Shown here piece after piece: positions 43,559 through 53,304 of a stretch of 64,000 nucleotides of DNA (position 1 is the first letter of the stretch; each line of letters opens with the position of its first letter). The stretch is from Streptomyces sp. NBC_01451 (GTDB lineage Bacteria > Actinomycetota > Actinomycetes > Streptomycetales > Streptomycetaceae): positions 2,232,001-2,296,000 of the forward strand of contig NZ_CP109479.1 in assembly GCF_036227485.1 (NCBI RefSeq), in the 5' to 3' direction. A model generated the notes under the pieces. The model was not told the DNA's origin. It made no database searches and saw only the letters and a list, made by a program, of their open reading frames with translations. The translations under genes and the position numbers were made by a program.

Positions 43559-43642
43559 CCGTAGCAAGATAGTGCGTTATGTCCGTTTTCCCGGGTGCGG
43601 CAGGGCCATTGACGGGCAGGCGTTGCCTCAGCGGGTTCGCGG

Positions 43643-44401
43643 TCAGACCTCGGGACGCAGCATCGGAGGGTTGAGCAGGGTGGCGCCGCCCGCCCTGAAG
43701 AGCTGGGCCGGACGACCGCCCTGGCGGGTGGTCGTACCTCCGGTGGGGACGAGGAAGCCCGGGGTGCCCGTGACCTTGCGGTGGAAGTTGCGCGGGTCGA
43801 GGGCGACGCCCCACACCGCCTCGTACACGCGGCGCAGCTCACCGACGGTGAACTCGGTCGGGCAGAACGCCGTGGCCAGCGATGAGTACTCGATCTTTGA
43901 ACGGGCGCGCTCCACCCCGTCCGACAGGATCTGGGCGTGGTCGAAGGCGAGTGGTGCCGCCTGTTCGCCGTCTCTGCCGTAGCCGCCCTGCTGCAGCAGT
44001 TCCTCGACGGGCGCCCAGCGGGCGCTGTTGGCGTCACCGCCCGCCCGGGGAGCGGGCAGATCGGGGGCGAGCGCGAGATGGGCGACGCTGACCACCCGCA
44101 TCCGGGGATCGCGCTTGGGGTCGCCGTACGTCGCGAGCTGTTCCAGGTGAGCACCGTTGTCCTGGGCCGGGGCGTCCGGGTCGTGGGCGCGTAGTCCGGT
44201 CTCCTCGGCCAGTTCACGTGCTGCGGCCTGCGACAGATCCTCGTCGGCCCGAACGAAGCCACCAGGGAGCGCCCAGCGTCCCTGAAAGGGCGGCTCACCC
44301 CTGCGTACCGCCAGCGCGCACAGGGCATGACGACGCACGGTCAGCACGACCAGGTCCACGGTGACGGCGAAGGGCGGGAAGGCCGAGGGGTCGTAGGGCA
44401 T
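43643..44401 (-). CDS. Nudix protein with C-terminal winged helix (NrtR-like)
   Basis: A 252-residue protein. The Nudix domain carries an intact box: GGFVRADEDLSQAAARELAE continuing into ETGL, residues ~47-70. The C-terminal third (FTVGELRRVYEAVWGVALDP, then RNFHRKVTGTPGFLVP) is the winged helix of NrtR-type regulators, which sense ADP-ribose and control NAD genes. Because the catalytic box is complete it may also hydrolyse ADP-ribose or another nucleotide sugar. No NAD biosynthesis gene is adjacent. An ATG at 44458 would add 19 residues and cannot be excluded. It lies downstream of the debranching-enzyme gene by about 130 bases. Confidence 0.85.
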   Translation of the reverse strand: MPYDPSAFPPFAVTVDLVVLTVRRHALCALAVRRGEPPFQGRWALPGGFVRADEDLSQAAARELAEETGLRAHDPDAPAQDNGAHLEQLATYGDPKRDPRMRVVSVAHLALAPDLPAPRAGGDANSARWAPVEELLQQGGYGRDGEQAAPLAFDHAQILSDGVERARSKIEYSSLATAFCPTEFTVGELRRVYEAVWGVALDPRNFHRKVTGTPGFLVPTGGTTTRQGGRPAQLFRAGGATLLNPPMLRPEV

Positions 44402-44532
44402 GCCGTGATCATAGTCGTCTTCCTGACGATAAACAGTCCCTTCTCCGTCCGTCCACATGGCTGGTCCACGGTGGTCGTGCACGGGTCCCAGGGGCGGCCC
44501 CAGGCCGTCCTCCGGGGAGATGTCGTACGAGG

Positions 44533-46725
44533 TCACGCTCCCAATTGCAGTCCCGCGGCGGCCTCCTCGACCATGGCGACGCCGAGACGGCCGACCCGTA
44601 CGGAAAAGGGGGCGCCCGCGACGCGCAGCCCCGTCAGGCTGATCTCGCCCAGCGGAACGCTGCGTACCGGACGGAGCATGACCGTGCCGGCCGGGGCGTC
44701 CGGACGGATTCCGGCCAGTGCCGCGAGCAGCAGCACCCCGGAGGCGGCAGCGGTGGCCGCCGGCCGGCAGGCGGCCGGGTGGGGCAAGGGAGCTCCTCCT
44801 TCCGCGCGCTGCTCCCCCGCGTACATCTCCGGCAGCCGGTACTCGAAGGCCTCGGCGGCCGCCAGGAGGCCGCGCAGCAGCGAACTCGCCTCCTTCTCGT
44901 ACCCGGCGGTGGCCAGGCCCGCGACGGCCACCGCGGTCTCCTGGACCCGCACGGCACCGCTCCGGTGACCGAACGGGTTGTATCCCGCCTCCTTGACGCC
45001 CAGGCCCCGCAATCCCCAACCGGAGTCCATGGCCGGACTGCCTAGCAGCCGCGCGAGCTGCCCGGTCTGCACCTTGTCGAGCAGCCCGGGGGCCGGTTCG
45101 CCCCCGCCCAGCAGGCCGGTGTCGAGGAGGTGGGCGGCGATCGCACCGAGGTGCGGCACGGTGCGCCCGTCAGGCGTACGGGCGGCCGCCGGTCTGCCGC
45201 CGCCCCGGTCCTCGACCCAGAATTCGTCCCTGAAGGCGGTGCGCATCTCCTGAGCCCACTGCCTCAGCCCGGCACCGCCCGGTCGGCCGTACGCGTCGAG
45301 GAGATCGGCGCCGAGGAGTGCGGCGCGGTGCGCGTGGGCCTGCGTCTCGCAGCGCAGGGGGCCGCCCGGCTGCGGATCGGGCAGGTAGGTTCCGTCGCCC
45401 ACTGTCGCGCGCAGCCAGGTGAGACAGCGTTCGGCGGTCGGGAGCAGTTCCTCTGTCAGCTGTTCCGGGAGCCCCCAGCGGCGGGCCTCGGCGAGGAGCA
45501 CGGGGAAGAGCAGGGTGGCCTCCGTGCCCGTACAACCCGGCGGCAGGTGGGGGCCCGCGTCGCGGAGCGGGCCGGGAAGCATGCCGGATCTCGGGCCCGG
45601 CCCCGGGAGCTGGGTGCGGGCGAGGGCACGCAGCGTGCCCGCGGCGAGCCCGGTGCCGAGGGGCAGCGTCATTCGGGCGGCGGCAAGCGCCTCTGCCGGC
45701 GCCATGCCGCAGCGCCATGGCGCGCCTGCCGCGAGGTGGGTGTCGGCGGGATGCGCGGAGTCCCGCAGGAGCAGCGCCTGGAGGTCTTCGATGCTGGTCC
45801 GCAGGAGTGCCTCGACGCGTGGATCGTCTCCGGCGGCCCGTGCCGGGGCGAGAGGGCTCGTCGCCACGTGACCCACGGCTCGGACGGGTCCCGAGCCGTC
45901 CTGCCGGATCCGCAGCTCCAGGGTCATGGAACCGCCCGGGGGCAGTTCGAGCTCCCAGCGCAGGAGGCCGGCGGAGGCCAGCGCGTCGGCGGGCGGCGGG
46001 TCGGCCGTGACGGCGGCGCTGCCGCCGGCACCGGACCAGCGCAGGCCGGAGGCGTGGACGCTGGCGGGCAGTTCGGGACCCGCGGTGCCGGAGGCGATCG
46101 TGCCCAGGTCCGCCAGGTCGGTGCCGAGTGACACCTCGACCGGCAGGCGCAGCGGGCGCGGCGCCGAACTGTGCAGGGTGATCCGCTCCGTGCCGTCCGC
46201 GTGGCGGATGCGCTCGACGACGACGTCCGGGTCGGGCCCGCCGTCGGGGGCGACACGCAACGTCCCCACGAAGCGGGCACGGTCGGCGGCGGTCATCCGG
46301 GCCTGTACCGCGAGTGGTTCACGGCCGGCCACGCGGACCTGGCACCGGGCGAGCACGCGCCTGCCTCCGCGGTAGAAGCCCTCCAGTCCCCGGCCGGTGA
46401 GCTGCCCCTGGTCCGTGGAGATCGCGAGCCCGGGAAGGGCGACGCAGATCAGGGTGGTGTGGGTCGGGGGGATCTGGGCGGGACGGCGGGCGGTGGGTGG
46501 CGGGGCGAGCGGCGGCCGAGGAGAGTGGGACGGCGCGAGCGATGACGGCATGCCCCTCGCCGGGGGTGCGGAAGGGCGCCCGGTCCCCGGGAAACGAGGC
46601 TCCGGCCCTCGCTGGTCCCCCGCGTTCCCGGGTACTCCGCCGCCACCTCCCCACAAGGGTGGCGTGGGTGTGCCTGCGGCACGGCGGCCGTCGTCGGCGG
46701 CCGAGGGCGGGGTCGGCGGATACAT
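44533..46725 (-). CDS. Glycogen-debranching/amylo-alpha-1,6-glucosidase-like protein
   Basis: A roughly 730-residue protein. The first ~80 residues are Pro-rich and likely disordered. The debranching-enzyme N-terminal domain starts at ISTDQGQLTGRGLEGFYRGG near residue 105 and is beta-rich. The C-terminal (alpha/alpha)6 domain includes MAPAEALAAARMTLPLGTGL, TGTEATLLFPVLLAEARRWG and the late GWGLRGLGVKEAGYNPFGHR. The fold fits glycogen/trehalose-type glycosidases, but I cannot confirm catalytic acids. The start is uncertain; ATG 46725 has only AGAAG upstream, and upstream in-frame sequence has poorer codon bias. Confidence 0.8.
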   Translation of the reverse strand: MYPPTPPSAADDGRRAAGTPTPPLWGGGGGVPGNAGDQRGPEPRFPGTGRPSAPPARGMPSSLAPSHSPRPPLAPPPTARRPAQIPPTHTTLICVALPGLAISTDQGQLTGRGLEGFYRGGRRVLARCQVRVAGREPLAVQARMTAADRARFVGTLRVAPDGGPDPDVVVERIRHADGTERITLHSSAPRPLRLPVEVSLGTDLADLGTIASGTAGPELPASVHASGLRWSGAGGSAAVTADPPPADALASAGLLRWELELPPGGSMTLELRIRQDGSGPVRAVGHVATSPLAPARAAGDDPRVEALLRTSIEDLQALLLRDSAHPADTHLAAGAPWRCGMAPAEALAAARMTLPLGTGLAAGTLRALARTQLPGPGPRSGMLPGPLRDAGPHLPPGCTGTEATLLFPVLLAEARRWGLPEQLTEELLPTAERCLTWLRATVGDGTYLPDPQPGGPLRCETQAHAHRAALLGADLLDAYGRPGGAGLRQWAQEMRTAFRDEFWVEDRGGGRPAAARTPDGRTVPHLGAIAAHLLDTGLLGGGEPAPGLLDKVQTGQLARLLGSPAMDSGWGLRGLGVKEAGYNPFGHRSGAVRVQETAVAVAGLATAGYEKEASSLLRGLLAAAEAFEYRLPEMYAGEQRAEGGAPLPHPAACRPAATAAASGVLLLAALAGIRPDAPAGTVMLRPVRSVPLGEISLTGLRVAGAPFSVRVGRLGVAMVEEAAAGLQLGA

Positions 46726-47267
46726 GGGCGACTTCTTCTGCGCTCTGGGCGCCGAGGGCGCGCTCGGCGCCCGGTAGGGGGCTTCGGCAGGACAGGGGTG
46801 ATGCGGCGGCTCGGCCTGTCCACGGGTTCCGCCACTCAGGTGAACGGACCAGGGCTTCCCCGAGTCACGCCTCCGGCGGGACGAGCCGACCGAATGGCGG
46901 TGAGGCGGAGCATACGTCCGGCCGGTGCCGGGACGACTGCATCGGCCGTCACCGGTGGTCGGAAGAGTGGTGTGTCCATGTGCTGCCCTGGCGCCGGTCT
47001 GTTGTACGTGGGACGCGCTGCGCCTGCTCAATCGCGAGTCGCGTGTTCCGCCGTTGCCGAACCGTGCGTGGACCGGCAGGCGGCTGCCCGGACGCCGGTC
47101 GGTCGTGCCCCCGATGACGAGTCGGTCCTCGGACGTCCTGGCACTGCCCGGCCGTCGGGAGCCTCCCCTGTCGCTGTTCGGGCGCCCTTCGGCTGTCGCG
47201 CGCTTGACGGCTCGTCCGCCCGGCATGCGACTGCCGCCGGGGCGTCCACGAACTGCCCCACCCCGGT
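46726..47267. other. Gene-poor stretch between debranching enzyme and DUF4192 gene
   Basis: A 542-base region with no supported gene. Frames are open on both strands, but third-position G/C bias is weaker than in neighbouring genes and the translated products are Arg/Gly/Ser-rich without family resemblance. Confidence 0.5.
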
Positions 47268-48908
47268 TCACGCTTCACTCCCCTTCGTCCGGTGACCGCG
47301 AGGAGCGGCCTCCCCGGTGCCCGGGCCACCCCGGCGTACAGCGGGCCTGCCCACGGGCCGGGGACGGGTTCCGCCCGTCCTCCTGGCGCGGGGGCCCGTG
47401 TCGCCGTCGTCTGGCGCGCCCACCCGACGTCGACGCCTCGTGGCCGACTCCAACGCCCGGGTGGCACCGCTGATGGACGTCGAGCAGGACGGGGGGCCAG
47501 TGACGTCGTCGAGGTGCGTCATGGCCTCGGCGTCGTCGATCCAGTCGTCACCTTCGAGATCGTCGAGACCTTCCCGACCTTCGAGATCTTCCCGATCCAC
47601 GAGCGCATCCGCGCAATCGACACCGCTCGCTCCCTCGAACCTCTCGGTCCCCTCCGTCCCCTCGAAACCCTCCGTGGCCTCAAGCCCGTCCTGATGCTCA
47701 CCCCACCTGATGCCCCCGTCCTCGTACGCCTCGCCGGCCTCGATCCGCGCGGTGTCCGGAGTGGTTCCCGGCGGCCCGGCGGCAACGCGAGGTCGGCCGC
47801 CGCGCTCCGCTCGCAGACAGCGCCGGATCGACTCCGGGTCCAGTCCCTCGTTGCAGGCCTGGTGCAGCAGGCGGGCGAACAGGTATCCGGGGTCCGCGCC
47901 GAGTGCCATGGCCAGGGCTTCCCGGGCCTCCAGTTCGTCGCCGGTCGACCAGGCGACCCAGCCCGCGAGCGTCAGAGGTGCCGCGGCGTGCTCGCGGTAC
48001 GGCCCGACACAGCGTCGAGCGAGGGCTCGCCAGAGGCGGAGGGCCGGTGCTGCCTCGTCGCCCTCCATCCACTCCGCCGCGCGATCGCGGGTCGTACGGT
48101 CCTGCAGGCCCAGAATCAGCATGGCGGCCTCGTCGTGTGCGAGCAGTTCGTCGTCGCGCAGGTCTGCCAGAAGCGTGCCGGAGACAGCGGGTGCGCCGGC
48201 GAATCGGCTGCTGACCTGCCGTGCCCGTCGCAGGGTTTCCTCGGCCACGTCCGCGCGGCTCGCGTCGTCGAGGATCCGAGGGACCATGCGGGCATTCACG
48301 GTGTCGAGCGCGCGCTCCTGTTCCAGCGCCGCAGCGGTCTCCCAGGGGTGGAACCTGGCCCGCAACCCGCTCAGCGTGCCTCGCACTTGCAGACCGGCGT
48401 AGGTCGCGGCGGCGGCCAGCACCGAGGTGCCGGGCAGGCCCATGGGCACTCCGTCGTCCGGACAGCATTCCGGCGTCACGCAGCAGTAGGACCAGAAGCG
48501 GTTGCCGGCGATGCACAGAGCCTCGACCACGGGTACGTCGAGACGGCCGCATTCGGTGCGCAGCAACTGGGCGAGCGGGCGCAGACGTTCCCTCACCTGA
48601 TGCCGCGCTTCGCCCTCCGCCGGTTCCTGGCAGAGATACACGACCATGCTCTCGGGCCGAGCGCCTCTGCGTTCGCTTCCGGTCACCAGACCGTGTGTCA
48701 GCTGCTGTGCCACGGCGGGCCAGTCGTCCGGGTTCGCGGGAATTCCGAGCCGGGCGCGGCCTCCGAACCGGCCTCGGCCGTCCCGGTCGTGGAGCGCGAC
48801 CAGGACGATGCTGTCCTCGGGCTGGTAGCCGAGCAAATACGGCAGGGCGTCGGCCAGTTCGGCCGGGGTACGTAGGGTGACCTGGTGTGTTTCGCCGTGA
48901 TTCGTCAT
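47268..48908 (-). CDS. DUF4192 domain protein with long low-complexity tail
   Basis: A 546-residue protein. The DUF4192 domain occupies the first ~350 residues, beginning LRTPAELADALPYLLGYQPE with the family hallmark PEDSIVLVAL and later GWVAWSTGDELEAREALAMA. The tail switches from acidic repeats (EATEGFEGTEGTERFEG; DREDLEGREGLDDLEGDDW) to a strongly basic end (RRRRRVGAPDDG, RRTGGTRPRP). Third-position bias stays fairly high in the tail, so it is probably real rather than a frameshift. The function of DUF4192 is unknown; the gene is common in actinobacteria. The ATG at 48908 is followed by THQVTLRTPAEL, the standard family start. Confidence 0.87.
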   Translation of the reverse strand: MTNHGETHQVTLRTPAELADALPYLLGYQPEDSIVLVALHDRDGRGRFGGRARLGIPANPDDWPAVAQQLTHGLVTGSERRGARPESMVVYLCQEPAEGEARHQVRERLRPLAQLLRTECGRLDVPVVEALCIAGNRFWSYCCVTPECCPDDGVPMGLPGTSVLAAAATYAGLQVRGTLSGLRARFHPWETAAALEQERALDTVNARMVPRILDDASRADVAEETLRRARQVSSRFAGAPAVSGTLLADLRDDELLAHDEAAMLILGLQDRTTRDRAAEWMEGDEAAPALRLWRALARRCVGPYREHAAAPLTLAGWVAWSTGDELEAREALAMALGADPGYLFARLLHQACNEGLDPESIRRCLRAERGGRPRVAAGPPGTTPDTARIEAGEAYEDGGIRWGEHQDGLEATEGFEGTEGTERFEGASGVDCADALVDREDLEGREGLDDLEGDDWIDDAEAMTHLDDVTGPPSCSTSISGATRALESATRRRRRVGAPDDGDTGPRARRTGGTRPRPVGRPAVRRGGPGTGEAAPRGHRTKGSEA

Positions 48909-49121
48909 GCGTCGACGATCTCGCGGTTTCCTCGATCCCGCTTGAGCCTGTGGATAACCTCGACCAGGGACACGTCAAGGGCGCCGCGTGAGTTCATCCG
49001 CCACCTCGTACACGCTCAGAGCAGCGGGACACCGCATCGAACGAGCAGCGGGACACCGCCCCGAACGGAGACTCGCATGGCGGCAACGGAAAGGGCCGGT
49101 GCCATACCGCACATGGAGGCC

Positions 49122-50147
49122 TCAGCTCCGATCGTCCGCGGGAGGCAGATGTGGCGGCGCGAACAAGCCACCACCGTCCTCGGCACCAGGCGCCTCCTGG
49201 CTGCCGGGCACGGGCAGTTGGCCGACAAGGTCTCCGAGTCCGTTGCGGGACAAGGGTCCGGCCACTGCCGCTTGGCGCAGGTGTTCGGCGAGCGCCGCGG
49301 TGGCTGCCGTTGAGGCGTGGTCCCTGACACCCCAGGCCAGCAGATGGTGACGGCAGGCCCAGGGTTCCCGCAGTTCGCACACGTCGAGTGGTCGGCTGGG
49401 GTCGACGACCCGACGCGGCACCACGGCGAGCCCGACACCGGCGGCAGCGAGGGTGACGAGGACGTTGAGGTTGGCGACGGTGGTGCGGTGACGCGCGACC
49501 GGAGCGTGCGGTCCGAGGTGTTTCTCGATCCAGCGGCGCAGCGAGGAATCGGCGTCGAGCCCGACGAGGGGGTGCTCGGCGACCTCGCCGTAGGTCAGCG
49601 CGGTTCGCCCGGCGAGGACCCCTCCGGCCTGGCCGATCACCACCAGGGAGTCGTCGCCGAGGGGTTCCGTCCGCAGGCCGCACTCGCGGGCCTCGTCGTC
49701 GAGGACGACCCCCAGGTCCGCCTCTCCGTCCGCGAGCATCCGCAAGGTCCGCGGGGTGCGGCTCTCGGCCACCGTGACGTCGGCCTCCGGGTGTGCGCGC
49801 AGGAACGAGACCAGGGCCCGGGGCACGAGCCCGTGCATCGCGGAGCCACCGCCCAACAGGGTCAGCGGGGCCGTCGGAGACCGCGTATAGCTCGCGACGG
49901 CGCTGTCGAGCCGAGCCGTCCGAGCGAGCACGTCGCGGGCATGCCGGGCCAGGGTCGTCCCCGCCGGTGTGGGCCGCACGCCTCGCCGGCCGCGGATCAG
50001 CAGTGGCACCCCGGCGTGCCGCTCCAGGGAGCGCACCCTGGCGCTGGCCGAAGGCAGGCTCAGGTGCATCCGGTGCGCGCCTGCCGTGATCGATCCCTCC
50101 GCCACGATGTGGACGAAGAGCCTCAGGTCGTCCAAGTCGTAGCGCAT
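49122..50147 (-). CDS. LysR-family transcriptional regulator
   Basis: A 341-residue LysR regulator. The N-terminal winged helix is clear (LDDLRLFVHIVAEGSITAGA; LSLPSASARVRSLERHAGVP), followed by the two-lobed periplasmic-binding-protein-like effector domain. A Gly/Pro-rich tail of about 35 residues extends beyond the usual ~300 length. It is divergent from a TauE/SafE permease gene only ~80 bases away, the typical arrangement for a LysR protein and its target, so it probably controls that exporter in response to a sulfonate- or sulfite-like ligand. The ligand is inference. Confidence 0.92.
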   Translation of the reverse strand: MRYDLDDLRLFVHIVAEGSITAGAHRMHLSLPSASARVRSLERHAGVPLLIRGRRGVRPTPAGTTLARHARDVLARTARLDSAVASYTRSPTAPLTLLGGGSAMHGLVPRALVSFLRAHPEADVTVAESRTPRTLRMLADGEADLGVVLDDEARECGLRTEPLGDDSLVVIGQAGGVLAGRTALTYGEVAEHPLVGLDADSSLRRWIEKHLGPHAPVARHRTTVANLNVLVTLAAAGVGLAVVPRRVVDPSRPLDVCELREPWACRHHLLAWGVRDHASTAATAALAEHLRQAAVAGPLSRNGLGDLVGQLPVPGSQEAPGAEDGGGLFAPPHLPPADDRS

Positions 50148-50162
50148 CGACCCAGCCTATGT

Positions 50163-50172
50163 TCAGGCCTGA
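50163..50172. promoter_or_regulatory. Candidate LysR binding palindrome
   Basis: TCAGGCCTGA lies between the divergent LysR and TauE/SafE genes, 15 bases upstream of the LysR start. Its position fits an autoregulatory LysR site, but it is short. Confidence 0.35.
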
Positions 50173-50230
50173 GGCTGGGTGCGTCGATCGCGCATTGTGG
50201 GTCTCCTTCCGAGGGACGGATGCTCGGCGT

Positions 50231-50992
50231 GTGGCCGAGATACTGCTTGTCCTGCTGGCCGGCACCGCCGCCGGAGCGTTGAACGCCATCGGCGGCGGAG
50301 GCACCTTCGTGGCGCTGCCCGTTCTCGTGGCGCTCGGCCTGTCGCCGGTGACGGCGAACGCGTTGTCGCGCGTCGCCCTCGTGCCCGGGGCCCTGGCCGG
50401 CGCATGGGTGTACCGACACGAGCTCGTGCCGGTCGGGGCGACGTCCATGAGGTCGCTGACCGCGATCAGCGTGGTCGGCGGCGGAGTCGGCGGCGGGCTG
50501 CTCCTGGCGCTGCCCGCCTCGTCGTTCGACGCCGCGGCGCCCTGGCTGCTCGCCTGCGCCACGGTCATTCTCGCCTGCGGTCGCCGCCTGTCCCGGGCGT
50601 TGAACGCCACCCTGGGCCGCGCGGTCGGCATGAGTCCGCGCGCCGTCCTGATCGGCCAGTTCGTCCTCGCCGTGTACGGCGGATACTTCGGCGGGGCCGT
50701 AGGCATCATGATGCTCGCTCTGTGGAGCATCGGCCTCGGTCTCGACGCCGCGGCGAGCAATCCGATGCGCGTCGCGCAACTCGCCGCCATCTATCTCAGC
50801 GCGACCGTGCTGTTCCTGATCGCCTCGGACGCCCTGAACACGCCGCTTGTGCTCGCCTCCATGCTGGTCGGCGCGGTGGCCGGGGGCTTCGGCGGCGCCC
50901 ACCTCGCCCGGCGTCTCCCCGCCCGGCCGCTGCGGGGCATCCTTCTGACCACCGCCGTGATCATGACCGTCCTGTACTTCCTGCGCGGCTGA
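50231..50992 (+). CDS. TauE/SafE-family sulfite/sulfonate exporter
   Basis: A roughly 253-residue membrane protein with about eight helices. The conserved half-repeats are GTAAGALNAIGGGGTFVALP near the N-terminus and YGGYFGGAVGIMMLALWSIG near residue 155, the hallmark of the TauE/SafE family. These export sulfite, sulfoacetate or related anions. I chose the GTG at 50231 because the hydrophobic segment starts there; the frame stays open back to 50159. The divergent LysR gene probably regulates it. Confidence 0.88.
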   Translation: MAEILLVLLAGTAAGALNAIGGGGTFVALPVLVALGLSPVTANALSRVALVPGALAGAWVYRHELVPVGATSMRSLTAISVVGGGVGGGLLLALPASSFDAAAPWLLACATVILACGRRLSRALNATLGRAVGMSPRAVLIGQFVLAVYGGYFGGAVGIMMLALWSIGLGLDAAASNPMRVAQLAAIYLSATVLFLIASDALNTPLVLASMLVGAVAGGFGGAHLARRLPARPLRGILLTTAVIMTVLYFLRG

Positions 50993-51144
50993 CCATGCGG
51001 GAAGTTTCAGCGATCACCCCGAGCCGTCGAAGCTGGGCTGGGGATCAATGCGAACCACCGAACGCGCACATGTGCCGCCGGCTGCCGGTGCGCACGCGCA
51101 CGTACCGCCGTCCCGATGCTCTCCGTCCCCTCGGTGAGGCTCCC

Positions 51145-53304
51145 TCACCCGGCCACGGCAAGGGTGAGCGGGAGGACCGCGTCGGCTCCGGCCCGGCGCA
51201 GCAGGCGTGCGCCTACGGCCAGGGTCCAGCCGGAGTCGGTGTAGTCGTCGACGAGCAGTACCGGGCCGGGGGTGGCGGCCAGGGCGGCGGCGAGTTCGTC
51301 GGGCACAGCGAACGAAGCGGCCAGGGCGCGCAGCCGCTGTGCGGAGTTGCTGCGGTGCGCCGCGTACTCGTCGGCCTGCTCGGTGTAGGCCAGGCTGCCC
51401 AGCAGGGGAAGCCTGCCGACCCGGGCCAGTCCCCCGGCCAGCGCGGCGACCAGCTGCGGCCGGGTGCGGGAGGGCATGGCGACGATCCCCACCGGCCGCG
51501 CCGCCGCGTCAGGACTGCCGCCGGCCCAGCCGCCCGGCGAGCGGGCCCAGTCGGTCACCACCGTCACGACGGCGGCCAGTACGTCGTCCGGCAGCGGCCC
51601 GTCCGCGGCCTGCGCCGACAGCAGCGGACGCAGGCGGTTGCCCCAGCCGATGTCCGACAGCCTGCCCAGGGCCCGCCCGGTGGCCGCCTGCTGACCCACG
51701 GGGATACGGCCCTTGAGGTCGACCCCGACCGCCGGCATGCCCGAGGGCCACATCCTGCGCGGCTCGACCTCGACCCCGGGCCGGTCCAGTTCGCCCGCGG
51801 CGCCCGCGAGAGCGCCGGGTGACACCGAGGGGTCGAGCCAGGGCCCGGCACAGGAGTCGCAGCGGCCGCACGGGACCGCCTTCTCGTCGTCCAGCTGCCG
51901 CTGCAGGAACTCCATCCGGCATTCCGTGGTCGCCACGTAGTCCCTCATGGCCTGCTGCTCCGCGGCGCGCTGCTTGGCGACCCAGGCGTAGCGCTCGGTG
52001 TCGTACGCCCATGGCTGCCCTGTCGCCGTCCAGCCCCCCTTCACGCGCTTGACCGCCCCGTCCACGTCCAGGACCTTCAGCATCGTCTCCAGTCGTGAAC
52101 GCCGAAGATCCACCAACGGCTCCAGCGCGGGCAGCGACAGCGGACGACCCGCCCCCTCGAGAACCGCCAGTGTGCGCCGCACCTGCTCCTCGGGAGGGAA
52201 TCCCACCGAGGCGAAGTACGCCCAGATCGCCTCGTCCTCCCGCCCCGGCAGCAGCAGCACATCCGCATGATCCACACCGCGTCCCGCACGCCCCACCTGC
52301 TGGTAGTAGGCGATCGGCGACGAGGGCGACCCCAGGTGCACCACGAACCCCAGGTCCGGCTTGTCGAAGCCCATCCCCAGTGCCGAGGTCGCCACCAGAG
52401 CCTTCACCCGGTTCGCCAGCAGGTCCTCCTCCGCCTGCAACCGGTCGGCGTTCTCCGTCTTCCCCGTGTACGAGGCCACCGGATAGCCGCGCTGCCGCAG
52501 GAACGCCGCGACCTCCTCGGCCGCCGCCACCGTCAGGGTGTAGATGATCCCCGAACCCGGCAGATCGCCCAGCCGCTCGCCCAGCCACGCCAGCCGGTGC
52601 GCCGCGTTCGGCAGCTCCAGCACGCCCAGCCGCAGGCTCTCGCGGTCGAGCGGCCCCCGCAGTACCAGGGCGTCCTCGCCGCCCGTGCCCAGCTGTTCGG
52701 CCACATCCGCCGTCACCCGCGCGTTCGCGGTCGCAGTCGTCGCCAGCACAGGCACCCCCGCCGGCAGCTCCGCGAGCATCGTGCGCAACCGGCGGTAGTC
52801 GGGACGGAAATCGTGTCCCCAGTCGGAGATGCAGTGGGCCTCGTCGACCACCAGCAGGCCGGTGGTGGCCGCGAGCCTGGGCAGCACCTGGTCGCGGAAA
52901 TCCACGGAGTTGAGGCGTTCCGGACTCACGAGGAGAACGTCGGTCTCGCCGCGCTCGACCTCCCCGTAGATCGTGTCCCACTCCTCCGGGTTGGCCGAGT
53001 TGATCGTGCGCGCCCGGATACCGGCCCGTGCCGCCGACTCGACCTGGTTGCGCATCAACGCCAACAGCGGTGAGATGATCACCGTCGGGCCGGAGCCACG
53101 CCGCCGCAGCAGAGCGGTCGCCACGAAGTACACGGCCGACTTGCCCCAGCCGGTGCGCTGCACCACCAGGGCACGCCGGTGCTCCTCCACCAGGGCCGCC
53201 ACCGCCTGCCACTGGTCCTCCCGCAACCGCGCCGAACCCCCAGGGGCACCGACCAGCTCGGCGAGGATGGCGTCGGCTTCGTCACGTAGCTCCTGGTTGC
53301 TCAT
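51145..53304 (-). CDS. RecQ-family DNA helicase with C-terminal phosphoribosyltransferase-like domain
   Basis: A 719-residue protein. Helicase motifs are complete: the P-loop QRTGWGKSAVYF near 52, DEAHCISDWGHD near 155, TTATAN near 187, and motif VI QVGRAGRGVD near 335. A RecQ zinc site is formed by the Cys of TTECRMEFL and CGRCDSC. The last ~220 residues have PVGIVAMPSRTRPQLVAALA and the PRPP-loop-like LLVDDYTDSGWTLAVGARLL, typical of phosphoribosyltransferases such as ComF. The ATG at 53304 is preferred; earlier in-frame sequence is not conserved. It should unwind DNA 3' to 5'. The tail's role is unknown. It converges on the TauE gene. Confidence 0.9.
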   Translation of the reverse strand: MSNQELRDEADAILAELVGAPGGSARLREDQWQAVAALVEEHRRALVVQRTGWGKSAVYFVATALLRRRGSGPTVIISPLLALMRNQVESAARAGIRARTINSANPEEWDTIYGEVERGETDVLLVSPERLNSVDFRDQVLPRLAATTGLLVVDEAHCISDWGHDFRPDYRRLRTMLAELPAGVPVLATTATANARVTADVAEQLGTGGEDALVLRGPLDRESLRLGVLELPNAAHRLAWLGERLGDLPGSGIIYTLTVAAAEEVAAFLRQRGYPVASYTGKTENADRLQAEEDLLANRVKALVATSALGMGFDKPDLGFVVHLGSPSSPIAYYQQVGRAGRGVDHADVLLLPGREDEAIWAYFASVGFPPEEQVRRTLAVLEGAGRPLSLPALEPLVDLRRSRLETMLKVLDVDGAVKRVKGGWTATGQPWAYDTERYAWVAKQRAAEQQAMRDYVATTECRMEFLQRQLDDEKAVPCGRCDSCAGPWLDPSVSPGALAGAAGELDRPGVEVEPRRMWPSGMPAVGVDLKGRIPVGQQAATGRALGRLSDIGWGNRLRPLLSAQAADGPLPDDVLAAVVTVVTDWARSPGGWAGGSPDAAARPVGIVAMPSRTRPQLVAALAGGLARVGRLPLLGSLAYTEQADEYAAHRSNSAQRLRALAASFAVPDELAAALAATPGPVLLVDDYTDSGWTLAVGARLLRRAGADAVLPLTLAVAG

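Noticed and set aside
46726..47271. A 182-residue N-terminal extension of the debranching-type gene starting at 47271 and overlapping the DUF4192 stop by four bases
   Set aside because: The extension is Arg/Gly/Ser-rich, has weak third-position G/C bias and no family resemblance; the Pro-rich start at 46725 is more plausible.
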